This document shows positions 54,030 to 62,704 of a stretch of DNA of 64,000 nucleotides, one piece after another (position 1 is the first letter of the stretch; the number at the start of each line of letters is the position of its first letter). The notes below the pieces were generated by a model. That model was given only the letters and a program-made list of their open reading frames with translations. It ran no database searches and had not been told where the DNA came from. The stretch spans positions 1-64,000 of the forward strand of contig JAKPDK010000121.1 in the NCBI GenBank assembly GCA_029552745.1, in the 5' to 3' direction. Source of the stretch: Candidatus Hydrogenedentota bacterium (lineage in GTDB: Bacteria; Hydrogenedentota; Hydrogenedentia; Hydrogenedentales; SLHB01). Both the position numbers and the translations under genes were made by a program.

Positions 54030-55112
54030 ATGAAAGAGAATATGAAACAAAATAATATGAACTGGACCATTTACGATATTGCAAGAGAGGCTCGCGTCTC
54101 CGCAAAAACGGTGAGTCGTGTGCTCAACGATAAGCCGGGAGTCAAAGAGACTACGCGCGCAAAAATTCTCGATATCATGCGCAAGGTGCAATATCATCCC
54201 CATATGGGCGCCCGTGCCCTTCGAGGAAAGCGCCAAGGTTGCATCGGTATTACGGTTCCTGCTCCGTTGAATGTGGCGCCGCTTAGTCAGAGTTTTTTCA
54301 TTTGGCTTTTCGGTGAATTGTTTCGTCTGTTTAGTCCGCGCGGGGAGTATTTGTGTTTTGACATGAATCCGTTTGCGGCACAACCCAAGCCCGATTACGC
54401 GAGAGGTCTGTGGCAACAATTGTACAAAGCTTGTATCGTAGTCGGCCCTTTGGCGTTGGAAGATAAGACTATATTTCGCATCCACGAAAGTGGCGTACCG
54501 TACGTGGTCTTTGGACGCCTCGATGGTTTTCCGGAGTGCAGCTATGCAACGGTTGATTACGAAGAAGGTTGTTATGAGAGCACAAAGTTTCTCATAAAAC
54601 GTGGCCATAAGCGTATAGCTATGCTCAAGGCATTTTCAGGTTATGAGCCTGGATTGGAAAGGCGCCGCGGGTATTTAAGGGCTTTGGAGGAAGCAGGATT
54701 GACTCCGGACGAGAATCTGATTCGTTCTGTCACCTTCGGAAGTCGGAACATTGCCAATGTTGTACATCGCCTGTTGGCGCAGTCAGATGTCACGGCGCTG
54801 CTTGATTGCAGCGGTGTAGAAGACGGAGCAAGCATTCGCGAAGGGGCCCGTCGTGCTGGGAAGGTTCCGGGTAAAGATTTTGAGGTTTTATCTTGGACTT
54901 ATGCGGACAACGGCGCAGTTCTTGCTGAGGCTTGCGCGCACATGTGGTTGCCGGTTCGTGAAGCAGCTTCGGAAGGTCTAGAATTGCTTGGCGAGTGGAT
55001 TGATGAAAAGAGAGCCGGACCTATCCACGTGCTCTACCGTCCTGTATTGAACGAAAAGGTTACGGGCGGTGAAATACCTAAGCCCAAGCGCCTTTTCGAC
55101 GTTCTCGATTAA
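54030..55112 (+). CDS. LacI family transcriptional regulator
   Basis: 360 residues. HTH at the N-terminus: YDIAREARVSAKTVSRVLND then the hinge helix YHPHMGARALRGKRQGCIGI. A periplasmic-binding-protein-like effector domain follows, with RGHKRIAMLKAF and LLDCSGVEDGASIREGARRAG. Effector probably a sugar; the adjacent sialidase and reductase genes are possible targets. No operator could be fixed by eye. Confidence 0.92.
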   Translation: MKENMKQNNMNWTIYDIAREARVSAKTVSRVLNDKPGVKETTRAKILDIMRKVQYHPHMGARALRGKRQGCIGITVPAPLNVAPLSQSFFIWLFGELFRLFSPRGEYLCFDMNPFAAQPKPDYARGLWQQLYKACIVVGPLALEDKTIFRIHESGVPYVVFGRLDGFPECSYATVDYEEGCYESTKFLIKRGHKRIAMLKAFSGYEPGLERRRGYLRALEEAGLTPDENLIRSVTFGSRNIANVVHRLLAQSDVTALLDCSGVEDGASIREGARRAGKVPGKDFEVLSWTYADNGAVLAEACAHMWLPVREAASEGLELLGEWIDEKRAGPIHVLYRPVLNEKVTGGEIPKPKRLFDVLD

Positions 55113-55184
55113 GGTTGTCGTTGTTGCAAGCCAGTTGTCCTATCTCAGAATGAGTGTGCGATGTCTTAGTGGAGAAATGCGCTC

Positions 55185-56075
55185 GTGCGTCTGTTAATTA
55201 CAGGAGCCGGGGGCTTTGTGGGAGGCGCCTTGTTGCGGAACGCCCCGGAGGAATGGGAAATACACGCGTGTACTCGAGGTAGTCCTTTATGGCGTCGGCA
55301 CAAACTCACGTGGCACTGTTTTGATTTATCGAAGGAAGCGATCCTGGAAGAAACGCTAGAATCCATTCATCCTCATGCCATTATTCATGCTGCCGCCGCA
55401 GCAGATATCGATTGGTGTGAAGCAAATCCGCGCGAAGCAGAACAGATCAATGTGGAGGTAACCCGCAGGATTGCCTCGTTTTGCAAAAAATATGGGACGC
55501 GGCTGATTTTTCTTTCGACCGACAATGTCTTTAATGGAGTCCGGGGGATGTATCCGGAGACAGACATTCCCGATCCAGTGAATCATTACGGTAGGACGAA
55601 AGTCATGGCAGAAAACGTGGTGATGGAAAATGTGCCATCTTTTGTCGTTGCGCGGGTCGCTCTGGTCATCGGCTTTCCTCTCTTAGGTATCGGGCGATCT
55701 TCCATGAGCCGAGCCCTCGCCATGTTTAAGCAAGGCAAATCCCTCGGTGTCCCCACGAATGAGGTTCGAACTCCCATCGACGTGGTAACCTTAAGCAAAG
55801 CGTTGCTCGAACTTGCCGCCCACTCTTTTTGCGGTCCACTGCATTTGTCGGGTAACGATCGTTTGGTCCGATACGATATGATGCGGCGATTAGCCGAACG
55901 ACTTGGTTTCTCGCCTGATGTGGTTTATCCGAACGACCCAACGGGACTTCCGGGAAGAGCAAACCGTCCGCTGGACGTGTCTCTAAATAACTCGTTGGCG
56001 CAGTCCCTTCTGTCAACCAGAATGTTGGGTTTTGACGACGCGTTAGCGACTATCGTGGAGGCTGCCGCACAGTAA
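55185..56075 (+). CDS. NAD-dependent reductase, dTDP-4-dehydrorhamnose reductase-like (RfbD family)
   Basis: 296 residues from GTG. The Rossmann loop LLITGAGGFVGGALLRN, HAAAAADIDWCEANPREAEQIN, LSTDNVFNG, and the catalytic YGRTK (Tyr-x3-Lys) show an extended SDR of the RmlD subfamily. Substrate may be an NDP-sugar, but no rmlABC genes are adjacent. The 3' end lies in a hairpin that also ends the convergent sialidase gene. Confidence 0.85.
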   Translation: MRLLITGAGGFVGGALLRNAPEEWEIHACTRGSPLWRRHKLTWHCFDLSKEAILEETLESIHPHAIIHAAAAADIDWCEANPREAEQINVEVTRRIASFCKKYGTRLIFLSTDNVFNGVRGMYPETDIPDPVNHYGRTKVMAENVVMENVPSFVVARVALVIGFPLLGIGRSSMSRALAMFKQGKSLGVPTNEVRTPIDVVTLSKALLELAAHSFCGPLHLSGNDRLVRYDMMRRLAERLGFSPDVVYPNDPTGLPGRANRPLDVSLNNSLAQSLLSTRMLGFDDALATIVEAAAQ

Positions 56076-56090
56076 CTTCAGGCGGCAGCC
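56060..56090. terminator. Bidirectional hairpin between convergent genes
   Basis: GGCTGCCGC (56060-56068) pairs exactly with GCGGCAGCC (56082-56090). It spans the stop codon of the reductase gene and precedes the sialidase 3' end. The T-run is weak. Confidence 0.5.
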
Positions 56091-56131
56091 CATTTCTCTG
56101 TTGCTTATTCCCTATGACGGCTGGAAAACAA

Positions 56132-57316
56132 CTATTGGCCGCTTTCCTTTAGCCACTCTTCGTTGAACCAGGCGTGTTTGATACAGGAGCCTGGCGTCTC
56201 CCGGTTGGTGTACGAATAGGTGCAATGGATCGTGCCGTCTGACGCTTGAATTACGGAGGGGTATGCCCCCGAACCCTTTTCCGGAGGAAAATCTTCCAAA
56301 CGTTTCTTATAGGGCCACGTGGTACCCTCATCTTCCGAGAGATAGGCACTTAAGATATGACGTCCTTGCACCGTATCGTTGCAAATGAGTACCCAATGCC
56401 CATTCTGGAGCACAGTAGCATCCACACTGGAACCGGGGTTTGGGATGTCCATAGGCACGACATCGGACCATGTGACACCGTTATCGTGGGATTCTGCACG
56501 GCGAATGCGCTTCGGAAAGCCGTTATCTCGCATCAGGGCAACAATAGTTCCGTCCTTCTTTTTCAAGAAAGCGGGCTGGATATTGCCCAAGTCGACCGTG
56601 AGAATGGGTTCACTGAATTGCCACGTTGCACCCCAGTCTTCCGTAAATGCCGCCAAAGAACAATTGAAAACATCGGAGTAGAGTCCCAACATGATTCTTT
56701 TGTCCGAAGTCATGATGGGATGTACCCGGGTCATCCATCCGAGGCGCTGCGAAAGTTTTTTTGTTGCGGCCACTTTCACTTCGTCAATCTCTTTTCTCAG
56801 TTCCTCATTTTGAGAAAGTAACTCGGCGTACTTTTTCTCAACTTCCTCCACGGTTTTCAGAAAAAGTTCTTCCAATCGAGTCGGCCTACAATGGATCACA
56901 TCCTGCCAATTCCATTTCGGTGGTCCATCGTGGGAATAATCCGTGGAGGTTCGATATTTGAGCAACGATCCTCCCCACTCGTTGTTCTGCACGGCGATCC
57001 AAAAGAGCCACAAGGTACCCCGCGGGTCTACAAATAGCACCGGATTGCAGTCCGGCAAATCCTGCGAGTCCGCCATCAAGAATGGCTCACTCCAGCGCGA
57101 GTCCCCCTTCCGTTTTCTAGCACCCATAATCCGTACATCATCCGCTTTACGCTCGCCCGTTCCGTGAAACCAACAGGCGAGAAAGTCCCCCTCGGGCGTT
57201 TGCACAATGCTTGAGCCGTGATTATGGAACGGTTCAAAGGGGAAAATCAGTTCTGCTTCATGCGTAGCCGCCTGTCCCACACCAACAAATGCCGCAAAAA
57301 TAACTGCTGTAACCAT
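56132..57316 (-). CDS. Sialidase/BNR-repeat family exo-hydrolase with coiled-coil insertion
   Basis: 394 residues from ATG 57316. Signal peptide VTAVIFAAFVGVGQA. The six-bladed propeller has Asp-box-like pieces (ESHDNGVTWSD, LSEDEGTTWPY, FTEDWGATWQF) and an N-terminal ELIFPFEPFHNHGSSIVQ typical of the BNR_2 sialidase-like group. Residues about 147-188 are an uninterrupted charged heptad-like helix (LEELFLKTVEEVEKKYAELL onwards), an insertion I do not associate with this family. Substrate is not certain to be sialic acid. Confidence 0.82.
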   Translation of the reverse strand: MVTAVIFAAFVGVGQAATHEAELIFPFEPFHNHGSSIVQTPEGDFLACWFHGTGERKADDVRIMGARKRKGDSRWSEPFLMADSQDLPDCNPVLFVDPRGTLWLFWIAVQNNEWGGSLLKYRTSTDYSHDGPPKWNWQDVIHCRPTRLEELFLKTVEEVEKKYAELLSQNEELRKEIDEVKVAATKKLSQRLGWMTRVHPIMTSDKRIMLGLYSDVFNCSLAAFTEDWGATWQFSEPILTVDLGNIQPAFLKKKDGTIVALMRDNGFPKRIRRAESHDNGVTWSDVVPMDIPNPGSSVDATVLQNGHWVLICNDTVQGRHILSAYLSEDEGTTWPYKKRLEDFPPEKGSGAYPSVIQASDGTIHCTYSYTNRETPGSCIKHAWFNEEWLKESGQ

Positions 57317-57414
57317 TGTCTCACCCTTTCCTAGATAATTCGTACAACCTTTCTTAAAAACAACACTGATACTAGCAAATGTGATTTGGACACGCAATTG
57401 AAAGCTTCTTGTCG

Positions 57415-57420
57415 TATAAT
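57415..57420 (+). promoter_or_regulatory. rnpB: -10 element of rnpB
   Basis: Perfect TATAAT ending 6 bases before the first base of helix P1, the spacing expected for a -10. No good -35 at 16-18 bases upstream. Confidence 0.6.
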
Positions 57421-57426
57421 CATGAA

Positions 57427-57805
57427 GAGGCAAGCAAGTTGGACGGCCGCGCCGTACACTTGGAACGGTGAGGAAAGTCCGAGCTCCACAGGGCACAGCG
57501 CTTCCTAACGGGAAGGCGGGGTGACCCGACGGAAAGTGGCACAGAAACGACACAGCCTATGTCAATCTTCGGATTGGCAGGCAATGGTGAAAAGGTGCGG
57601 TAAGAGCGCACCAGCGGCTTGGTGACAAGTCGGCTGGCTAAACCCCGCTGGGAGCAATGCCGAATAGGGACGCCAAGACGTGGCCCGCGTCGCGTCCGGG
57701 TTGGCAGCTGGAGACACAGGGCGACCTGTGTCCTAGAGTAATGGCCGTCTCGGAGTGCTGGAACGCACTCTACGACAGAACTCGGCTTACAGACTTGCTT
57801 GCCTC
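57427..57805 (+). ncRNA. rnpB: RNase P RNA, bacterial class A
   Basis: 379 bases. GAGGCAAGCAAGT at the 5' end pairs with ACTTGCTTGCCTC at the 3' end as a 13-bp helix P1. The universal core is present: GAGGAAAGTCCGAGCTCC (CR I), ACAGGGCACAG, AGAGTAATGG (CR IV) and ACAGAACTCGGCTTACAG (CR V). It matures tRNA 5' ends. It is divergent from the sialidase gene. Protein-like frames on the opposite strand here are artefacts. Confidence 0.95.
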
Positions 57806-57959
57806 TCGATCTTGCTCTGTTAATCGGGCGAGGCAATGGAGATGCCAACGACTCAATTGCTTACCATCTCGCAGCTTTTAGTCAGCCCAATCCTCTACAC
57901 AAGCACACAAACGTTTTGGCAGTGCATCGAAGAGTAGATCTAAGCTTATACGGCCAGTA

Positions 57960-58101
57960 GTCATTGCGAGGAGAGGCGTCTTCGACGCGACGAAGCAATC
58001 CCCTTAACCGCGCTGCGCAAGAGACCGTAATCGGAGCCGGGGGCATCCTCGAATCCCCAAGGGGATTGCTACGTCGTGCCTATGGCACTCCTCGTGATGA
58101 C
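57960..58101. repeat. MITE-like palindromic element
   Basis: Imperfect inverted-repeat arms: GTCATTGCGAGGAG...GACGAAGCAATCCCCTT at the left (57960-58005) and its counterpart AAGGGGATTGCTACGTCG...CTCCTCGTGATGAC at the right (58059-58101). Elements with these arms are dispersed non-coding repeats in many uncultured and deltaproteobacterial genomes; mobility in trans is inference. Confidence 0.7.
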
Positions 58102-58244
58102 AATGGTCGGCCAATAGCGCAAAAGGCCGTAGTACGAAAAAAGAAGTAATACCACAAGTGATCAAAAGAGTTCGTAAATAATTCAAACGTACTTCGGAAA
58201 TGCTACGCGTCAGCGCTTTCCTCTCAATAACCTTCATGTAAAAT

Positions 58245-58300
58245 CCTCTCTTCAATTCCTCAACCCAAGATAAAAAGCGCTGAAGGTACTGCACGGATAC
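58245..58300 (+). mobile_element. Relic of the 3' end of the same IS481-like element
   Basis: CTCTTCAATTCCTCA (58248-58262) is identical to 86-100, and AAAAAG and AAGGTACTG follow at almost the same spacing as in 109-131. The coding frame is lost. This is a decayed copy of the element seen at the start of the window, in the same orientation. Confidence 0.7.
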
Positions 58301-58352
58301 CTCCTCTTGAAATCAAATAGGATGTTTTGTTAGCATTTTCACACACATAGAT

Positions 58353-58428
58353 TCCGCGGTAGCTCAGTCGGTAGAGCGGGTGGCTGTTAACCACTTGGCC
58401 GCAGGTTCGAGTCCTGCCCGCGGAGCCA
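58353..58428 (+). tRNA. tRNA-Asn (GTT)
   Basis: 76 bases with encoded CCA. Acceptor TCCGCGG/CCGCGGA, D-arm AGCTCAGTCGGTAGAGC, anticodon loop CTGTTAA with GTT at 58386-58388, T-arm GCAGGTTCGAGTCCTGC. The DNA beyond its 3' end changes abruptly in composition, so this tRNA may have been an integration site. Confidence 0.97.
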
Positions 58429-58469
58429 AAAATCCATCCGCTGATTTCAGCGGTTCTTGTTTAACGCAA

Positions 58470-58497
58470 GACCCCGTGGGGTGATCCCCTCGGGGTC
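58470..58497 (+). terminator. Hairpin downstream of tRNA-Asn
   Basis: GACCCCG (58470-58476) and CGGGGTC (58491-58497) flank a GC-rich loop that can itself pair (GGGG/CCCC). The T-tract is poor (TCGTCGTTT). Confidence 0.45.
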
Positions 58498-58937
58498 TCG
58501 TCGTTTCCGGCGTGCCCACGCCGACTTACGCCCGCCTGCACATTTACCCTGATTCTCCATTTCGAAGCCCGCAGTCCGGGGACCGGGTGCAACCCTGGGG
58601 GTTGCGGGCGCTCACCGAAAATGTCCCTTCCGAATTCTCCCGTTCTCCGTTTTTCGAGTCGCCTAGTTTAACATCCCGGTTGCATCCGGGCACCCGCTTC
58701 GACGTTTCGAACTCCCCTCCGGTAGGTATCCGACGAAAGCCGGACCAGTGGGTCCGGCGAAAGCGGATAACCAGACAGCGGAAACGGCCGTGAGATCGGA
58801 GACCGTTGTGGGTGCCGGCGGCATCGCCTTCGGGTGGTGTCGGACGGGCTCCAACGGTCTTCTCGACGTCAGGCCTATCCAGTCCCGCGGCATCCATGAC
58901 GGAACCCGTACGCGGCCTCCCGCAAGAGGAGGACCGG
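58498..58937. other. GC-rich stretch without a supported gene
   Basis: Open frames exist on both strands because stop codons are rare in GC-rich DNA, but none has an SD, a domain or a plausible N-terminus. A small hairpin CGGACC/GGTCCG is near 58741-58756. Composition differs clearly from the chromosome to the left. Confidence 0.5.
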
Positions 58938-59159
58938 ATGCCGGCCAACGAACACGTCCCAATCTCTCTCGACGAGGTGACATCGGAGATCGCTACGATC
59001 CTTGCCCGGGGTTACATGCGCCATCGAAACGGACGCCGAATCGCCCCAGATTCCGGCAATGGGGCAGAGCATGTGGCGCAAGTTGAAGAATCTGAGGCGT
59101 TTACGGAGAAACACCTTGATATTCCGGGCCACCCAAGCCTTCATTCATTCACGAGTTAA
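58938..59159 (+). CDS. Small hypothetical protein on the foreign segment
   Basis: 73 residues behind a strong SD (GAGGAGGA, 5 bases before ATG). The N-terminal half MPANEHVPISLDEVTSEIAT then ILARGYMRHR is plausible coding sequence and resembles short proteins that precede recombinase genes in proteobacteria; the C-terminal part is less convincing and base composition falls there, so the 3' end may be displaced by rearrangement. Confidence 0.4.
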   Translation: MPANEHVPISLDEVTSEIATILARGYMRHRNGRRIAPDSGNGAEHVAQVEESEAFTEKHLDIPGHPSLHSFTS

Positions 59160-59280
59160 CGTCCTGAGATTGCGGTGCGGACGGGCCGTCGATGCCGCCC
59201 TGCGCGTGGAGGAGAACCTGATCACTCTGTCGGATGCGCCGCTGGGCGAATCGCTGGACCTCTTGATCTGCTAGGCCGGG

Positions 59281-59409
59281 AAAGCGGAATCGGTCCGCGT
59301 CACCGGTTTCATCGGCAGCAAATACCTGATGCTCGCCTGGCTCGAAAGCCATGTCCCCAAGGACGTGGAGAGCGTCCTCGATGCATTTTCGGGCGGGGCC
59401 AATGTCGCA
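59281..59409 (+). pseudogene. N-terminal fragment of D12-class adenine DNA methyltransferase
   Basis: The frame encodes VRVTGFIGSKYLMLAWLES followed by HVPKDVESVLDAFSGGANVA. This is the Dam/M.D12 N-terminus: the F-x-GSK SAM motif and the D-x-F-x-G-G motif I. The similarity stops where the antisense restriction-like gene ends at 59410, and no DPPY motif follows, so the gene is cut to about 43 residues. Confidence 0.7.
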
Positions 59410-60377
59410 CTAACCCACTCCATCAAACGAGCGCTTAATCAGTTCCGTGGCTTCGTCAAGCTCATCGCGATTGCTGATACTCAGTTCCACATCCCCATTT
59501 CCCCAATGCCCGACATTGGCGACATCACGGGCAAATGCCGGTGGGTTTTGAATGTGGCTGTATTTCAATTGAAGCCACACTTTCAAACCGCCTTGCAGAA
59601 CATGCACGCTACAGAAACAACGCTCACTGCGTTCGTAGTTGATGGTTTTCGCCAAATAGCGTATTGAAATGCTCGCGGGCTCGAAAGATAGGCACAGGTG
59701 GTCGATGGCCCGATACAATGAGACAACCTCCTGCGGCTTGCCCATCAGGTGATGGCCTTCGTCATAAGGGCTTTCTCCCTTCTTCGCCCGTCTGGTTTCC
59801 CATGCTTTCTTTGCCCCGAGAGAACGGGACTCGAGAATAGGAGCTCCCGATTCATTTGGGTCCGAACCAGCAAACGCGATGGACGTTTCGCCGACACTTA
59901 ATTCATTGGCGATACGGATGAGACTATCTCTGATTTGTTGAGGGGTAAGGCTTTCGTCTTCGCCTGCAGTTCGCACAAGATTCAGTAGGGGCCGTGGCGG
60001 AACCGTCATGATGCGTTGAAGAGCTTTGCGAACCTTGCCGTCCGTGAAAGTCTGTTCACCCAAGGCATCGAGAGTTCCCTTCGCCATTTCGTCACGTGAG
60101 AACCGCCACAGCTTTTTCGCGATTTGATCGACTGACATCCCTCCCGATGAATCAGGATCCAGGCTAACCTCAAACATCAGTTTCTCCGGTGCGGCGCATT
60201 TTTCCATGCTTCGATACACCCCCACTTGATGCCATTGGTAAGAATACACCATACAATACCATCATTGGCCGCATATCCGACGACTTGCGTGATGGCCTTC
60301 ACATCGTCCAGTGTATCGTCGAGCGCCTTGGCCTCGAGGAGCGGCTGAAGAGCGGCTTCATGGCCGCCTACCGGCAA
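59410..60377 (-). pseudogene. Frameshifted HsdR_N/DUF5655 restriction-type protein
   Basis: Two frames make one protein. The upstream frame (60377 to about 60230) reads LLEAKALDDTLDDVK, VVGYAANDGIVW, ILTNGIKWG, the HsdR N-terminal-like nuclease block with its E-x-K. The downstream frame continues VYRSMEKCAAPEKLMFEVSL and ends in a DUF5655 domain (AIDHLCLSFEPASISIRYLA, VANVGHWGNGDVEL). A run of five G near 60228 is the join: one extra G would restore KWGVYRSMEK. The N-terminus is missing or cut at about 60340. It may be a real mutation or a sequencing error. Confidence 0.7.
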
Positions 60378-60385
60378 CGAGTGGC

Positions 60386-60729
60386 GACGGGGCGGATACG
60401 ACTTGCGCGTTCTGCGACGACGGGCTCATCTGGGACATGGAGAAAGAAGTCACGGGCATTGCGGCCAACGGCTATCACGTGGTCTGCGCGCTGGAGGCCG
60501 CTCACCAGCTGCGCATCTTCTACTGGAACCCGGACGTTCCCAACCAGCCATACGCCATGGCCGGGCTGCGCACGGCTGTTTGCGACCCGTCGGTCGACCT
60601 CCCCGCGTTCACGGGCGATACCTCGTGCGCCGGGGACCTGGTGACCGAGGGAAGCGTCCAGGTCTGGAACCGCGGCCATTACGGACCGTCGTTCTTCTGG
60701 TACAATCCGCTGCCCGCCTCGGCCGAAGG
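60386..60729 (+). pseudogene. Fragment of an unrecognised phage-associated gene
   Basis: A coherent frame without a start of its own: TTCAFCDDGLIWDMEKEV, GIAANGYHVVCALEAAHQLR, FYWNPDVPNQPYAMAGLR, and FFWYNPLPASAEG. No family recognised. It is joined out of frame to the phage completion-protein fragment that follows. GC-rich. Confidence 0.4.
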
Positions 60730-60732
60730 CAG

Positions 60733-61158
60733 ATCTTTCACCTGGCGCTGGCCCTCAGGCAGGCCACCATCAAGAACGCCCTCCTGCTCGTGCGCGAGAT
60801 CAAGCGGGGCATCCGCAGCCAGGCCCCGGGCGGCAAACCGTTCGTGAAGCTGGCCGAGAGCACCATCCGGCGCAAGGGCTCCAGCAAGGCGCTGATCGAC
60901 ACCGGGTTCCTGGTCAACGCCATCACGCAACGCATCCTGGCCGACAAGGCCTTCGTGGGGCTGCTGCGCGGCACCGTGAACAAGGACGGCGAGGACCTGG
61001 TCAACATCGGGGCGGTCATGGAATACGGCGCCACCATCCGTCATCCGAACGGGGTGGTGGTCGTCATACCGCCGCGTCCCTTTCTGCACCCCGTCATGGA
61101 GAAGTATCGCGAGCAGGTAATCGAAAACTACCGCGAGGCGATCCGCTCCGCACTTTGA
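60733..61158 (+). pseudogene. Truncated phage virion morphogenesis / HK97 gp10-like protein
   Basis: About 141 residues. KPFVKLAESTIRRKGSSKAL followed by IDTGFLVNAITQRIL, then GAVMEYGATIRHPNG and IPPRPFLHPVMEKYREQVI are the usual sequence of HK97-gp10-like or Mu-type tail/head completion proteins. The N-terminus is missing and no start codon with an SD is present. The C-terminus is complete and its stop overlaps the end of the convergent nodT-like gene. Confidence 0.7.
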
Positions 61159-62681
61159 GCCTCCGACACATCGCCAGCGCTTCCGGTAATGCCATTTAAT
61201 CCGCCGCCCATCGCCTGGTAAAAAGCGGCAGTGTTGACCAGCCGTTTTGCCTGGCCTTCTGTCAGATCGAGTTCTGTTTGAAGCCGTTGCTGCTGTGCGA
61301 TAAGCAGATCGTAATAGCTTGCAGTTCCAAGCTTATACCGGTGCTGTATCGACTCTAGAGACTTCCCTGAAGCGGAATCAGCAGCAGCAAGGGCCTTTAG
61401 CCTTTTTGAATCATTCTCCAGTGCCCGCAGCACATCAGCTACGTTGCGAAAAGCTTCCAGAACAACGGACTGGTAGTTTGCCGCAGCCGCGTCGAAAGCG
61501 GCGAGAGCTGCTCTCTTTTCAGCGGGCAAACCCGGGTTGAACAAAGGCTGTGTCAATTGTCCCACCAGGCTCCAAACAGCAGATCCAGCCCCGAATAACG
61601 CACCGGTCGTCAGTGCCTGCGATCCAAGATCGGCGCTAAGGTTGAGTTGGGGATATAGTTTCGATATTGCGACCCCGTATTCCGCATTGGCGGCGTGCAG
61701 CAACTCTTCGGCAGCGAGAATATCCGGCCTTGCGCGCACAAGCTTTGAAGGGACCAGCAACGGCAAATCCGCCGGCAGGGTGAAATCCTCCAAGGTAAAC
61801 GACGGCAACAACCCGTCTCCCGGAGCCTTACCCGCAAGAACGGCCAAAAGATGCTCGTTCTGTTGAAGCTGCTGACGCAACAAGGGCAGTTTGGCGCGCG
61901 TCTGCTCCAGCTGTGTCTGCAGTGCTAATGCGTCGTCCGGCTCTCCATGACCAAGGCGAATCTGTTCACGGGTAAGTTCCAGTTGGTTTTCCTGTAACTT
62001 CAAAATCTTTTCTATAATTTCAATCTGTTTTTTCAGGCTTGCCTGAGTGATGGCCGTTGTGACGATATTTGCCGCCAATGTCAAGCGAGCGCCTTCCAAT
62101 TGAAACCGCTGATAATCGCTTCTGGCCGCCAGGGCTTCCAATGCCCTGCGATTGCCCCCGGCCAGATCAAATGTATAGCGAACGCCCACGCCAGCGTTGT
62201 AGAGACTGAATTCCCGTGCTTCTCCGGTTTGTCCTAATGTTTCAGGATTGAAGCGTTGGCGCTGGCCACCCAAGTTGCCCTCTAATTGTGGATAAAGCGT
62301 CGAACCAGCCCTTGCCGAGTATAGCTCCTGCGCCTGACGCAAAGTAGCCTCTGCCGCCATCAGGGTTGGATTACGTTTCAGGGCCTCGTTTATGAGCATG
62401 TCCAGTTTGTCACCGCCCATCGCTCGCCACCAGTATTTTGTTGGTTGATCCGCCTTAATTATGTTTTGTGGATCACCGAGCATGGTGGGGGAGGAATTCA
62501 AAGTTGTAGCCGGCGGGGTGGGAGTATAACCAGTCACATCAGGGGGTGCCGGGCGCTGGAAGCCAGGCCCAACAGCACATCCTGCCAACGCCAGAAGACA
62601 CATTCCCATCAGAGCATAAGAAACAACCTTGAGTTTCACCGAAATCCCGTCACGGATCAAGAGCATATGTTTTTTTATCAT
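61128..62681 (-). CDS. NodT-family efflux outer-membrane lipoprotein (OMF/TolC type)
   Basis: 517 residues from ATG 62681 with GAGG 8 bases upstream. Signal peptide ending in lipobox ALAGC, then VGPGFQRPAPP, the standard start of OprM/NodT proteins. Repeated coiled-coil hairpins (LMAAEATLRQAQELYSARAG, RPDILAAEELLHAANAEYG) form the periplasmic tunnel. The final 30 bases run into the phage fragment, so the last residues may not be original. It overlaps the ATPase stop upstream if the longer start is used. Confidence 0.9.
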   Translation of the reverse strand: MIKKHMLLIRDGISVKLKVVSYALMGMCLLALAGCAVGPGFQRPAPPDVTGYTPTPPATTLNSSPTMLGDPQNIIKADQPTKYWWRAMGGDKLDMLINEALKRNPTLMAAEATLRQAQELYSARAGSTLYPQLEGNLGGQRQRFNPETLGQTGEAREFSLYNAGVGVRYTFDLAGGNRRALEALAARSDYQRFQLEGARLTLAANIVTTAITQASLKKQIEIIEKILKLQENQLELTREQIRLGHGEPDDALALQTQLEQTRAKLPLLRQQLQQNEHLLAVLAGKAPGDGLLPSFTLEDFTLPADLPLLVPSKLVRARPDILAAEELLHAANAEYGVAISKLYPQLNLSADLGSQALTTGALFGAGSAVWSLVGQLTQPLFNPGLPAEKRAALAAFDAAAANYQSVVLEAFRNVADVLRALENDSKRLKALAAADSASGKSLESIQHRYKLGTASYYDLLIAQQQRLQTELDLTEGQAKRLVNTAAFYQAMGGGLNGITGSAGDVSEAQSAERIASR

Positions 62682-62704
62682 TTTGAATACCTCATGTATT
62701 GAGC

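Noticed and set aside
57316-57553. 79-residue N-terminal extension of the sialidase
   Set aside because: It would run into the RNase P gene; a clear signal peptide begins at 57316.
57420-57881. Open frames of 74-142 residues on both strands
   Set aside because: They overlap the RNase P RNA gene, whose conserved core and P1 pairing fully explain the sequence.
58512-58983. Several long overlapping frames on both strands
   Set aside because: Expected by chance in GC-rich DNA; no SD, no recognisable domain, Arg/Pro/Gly-rich nonsense composition.
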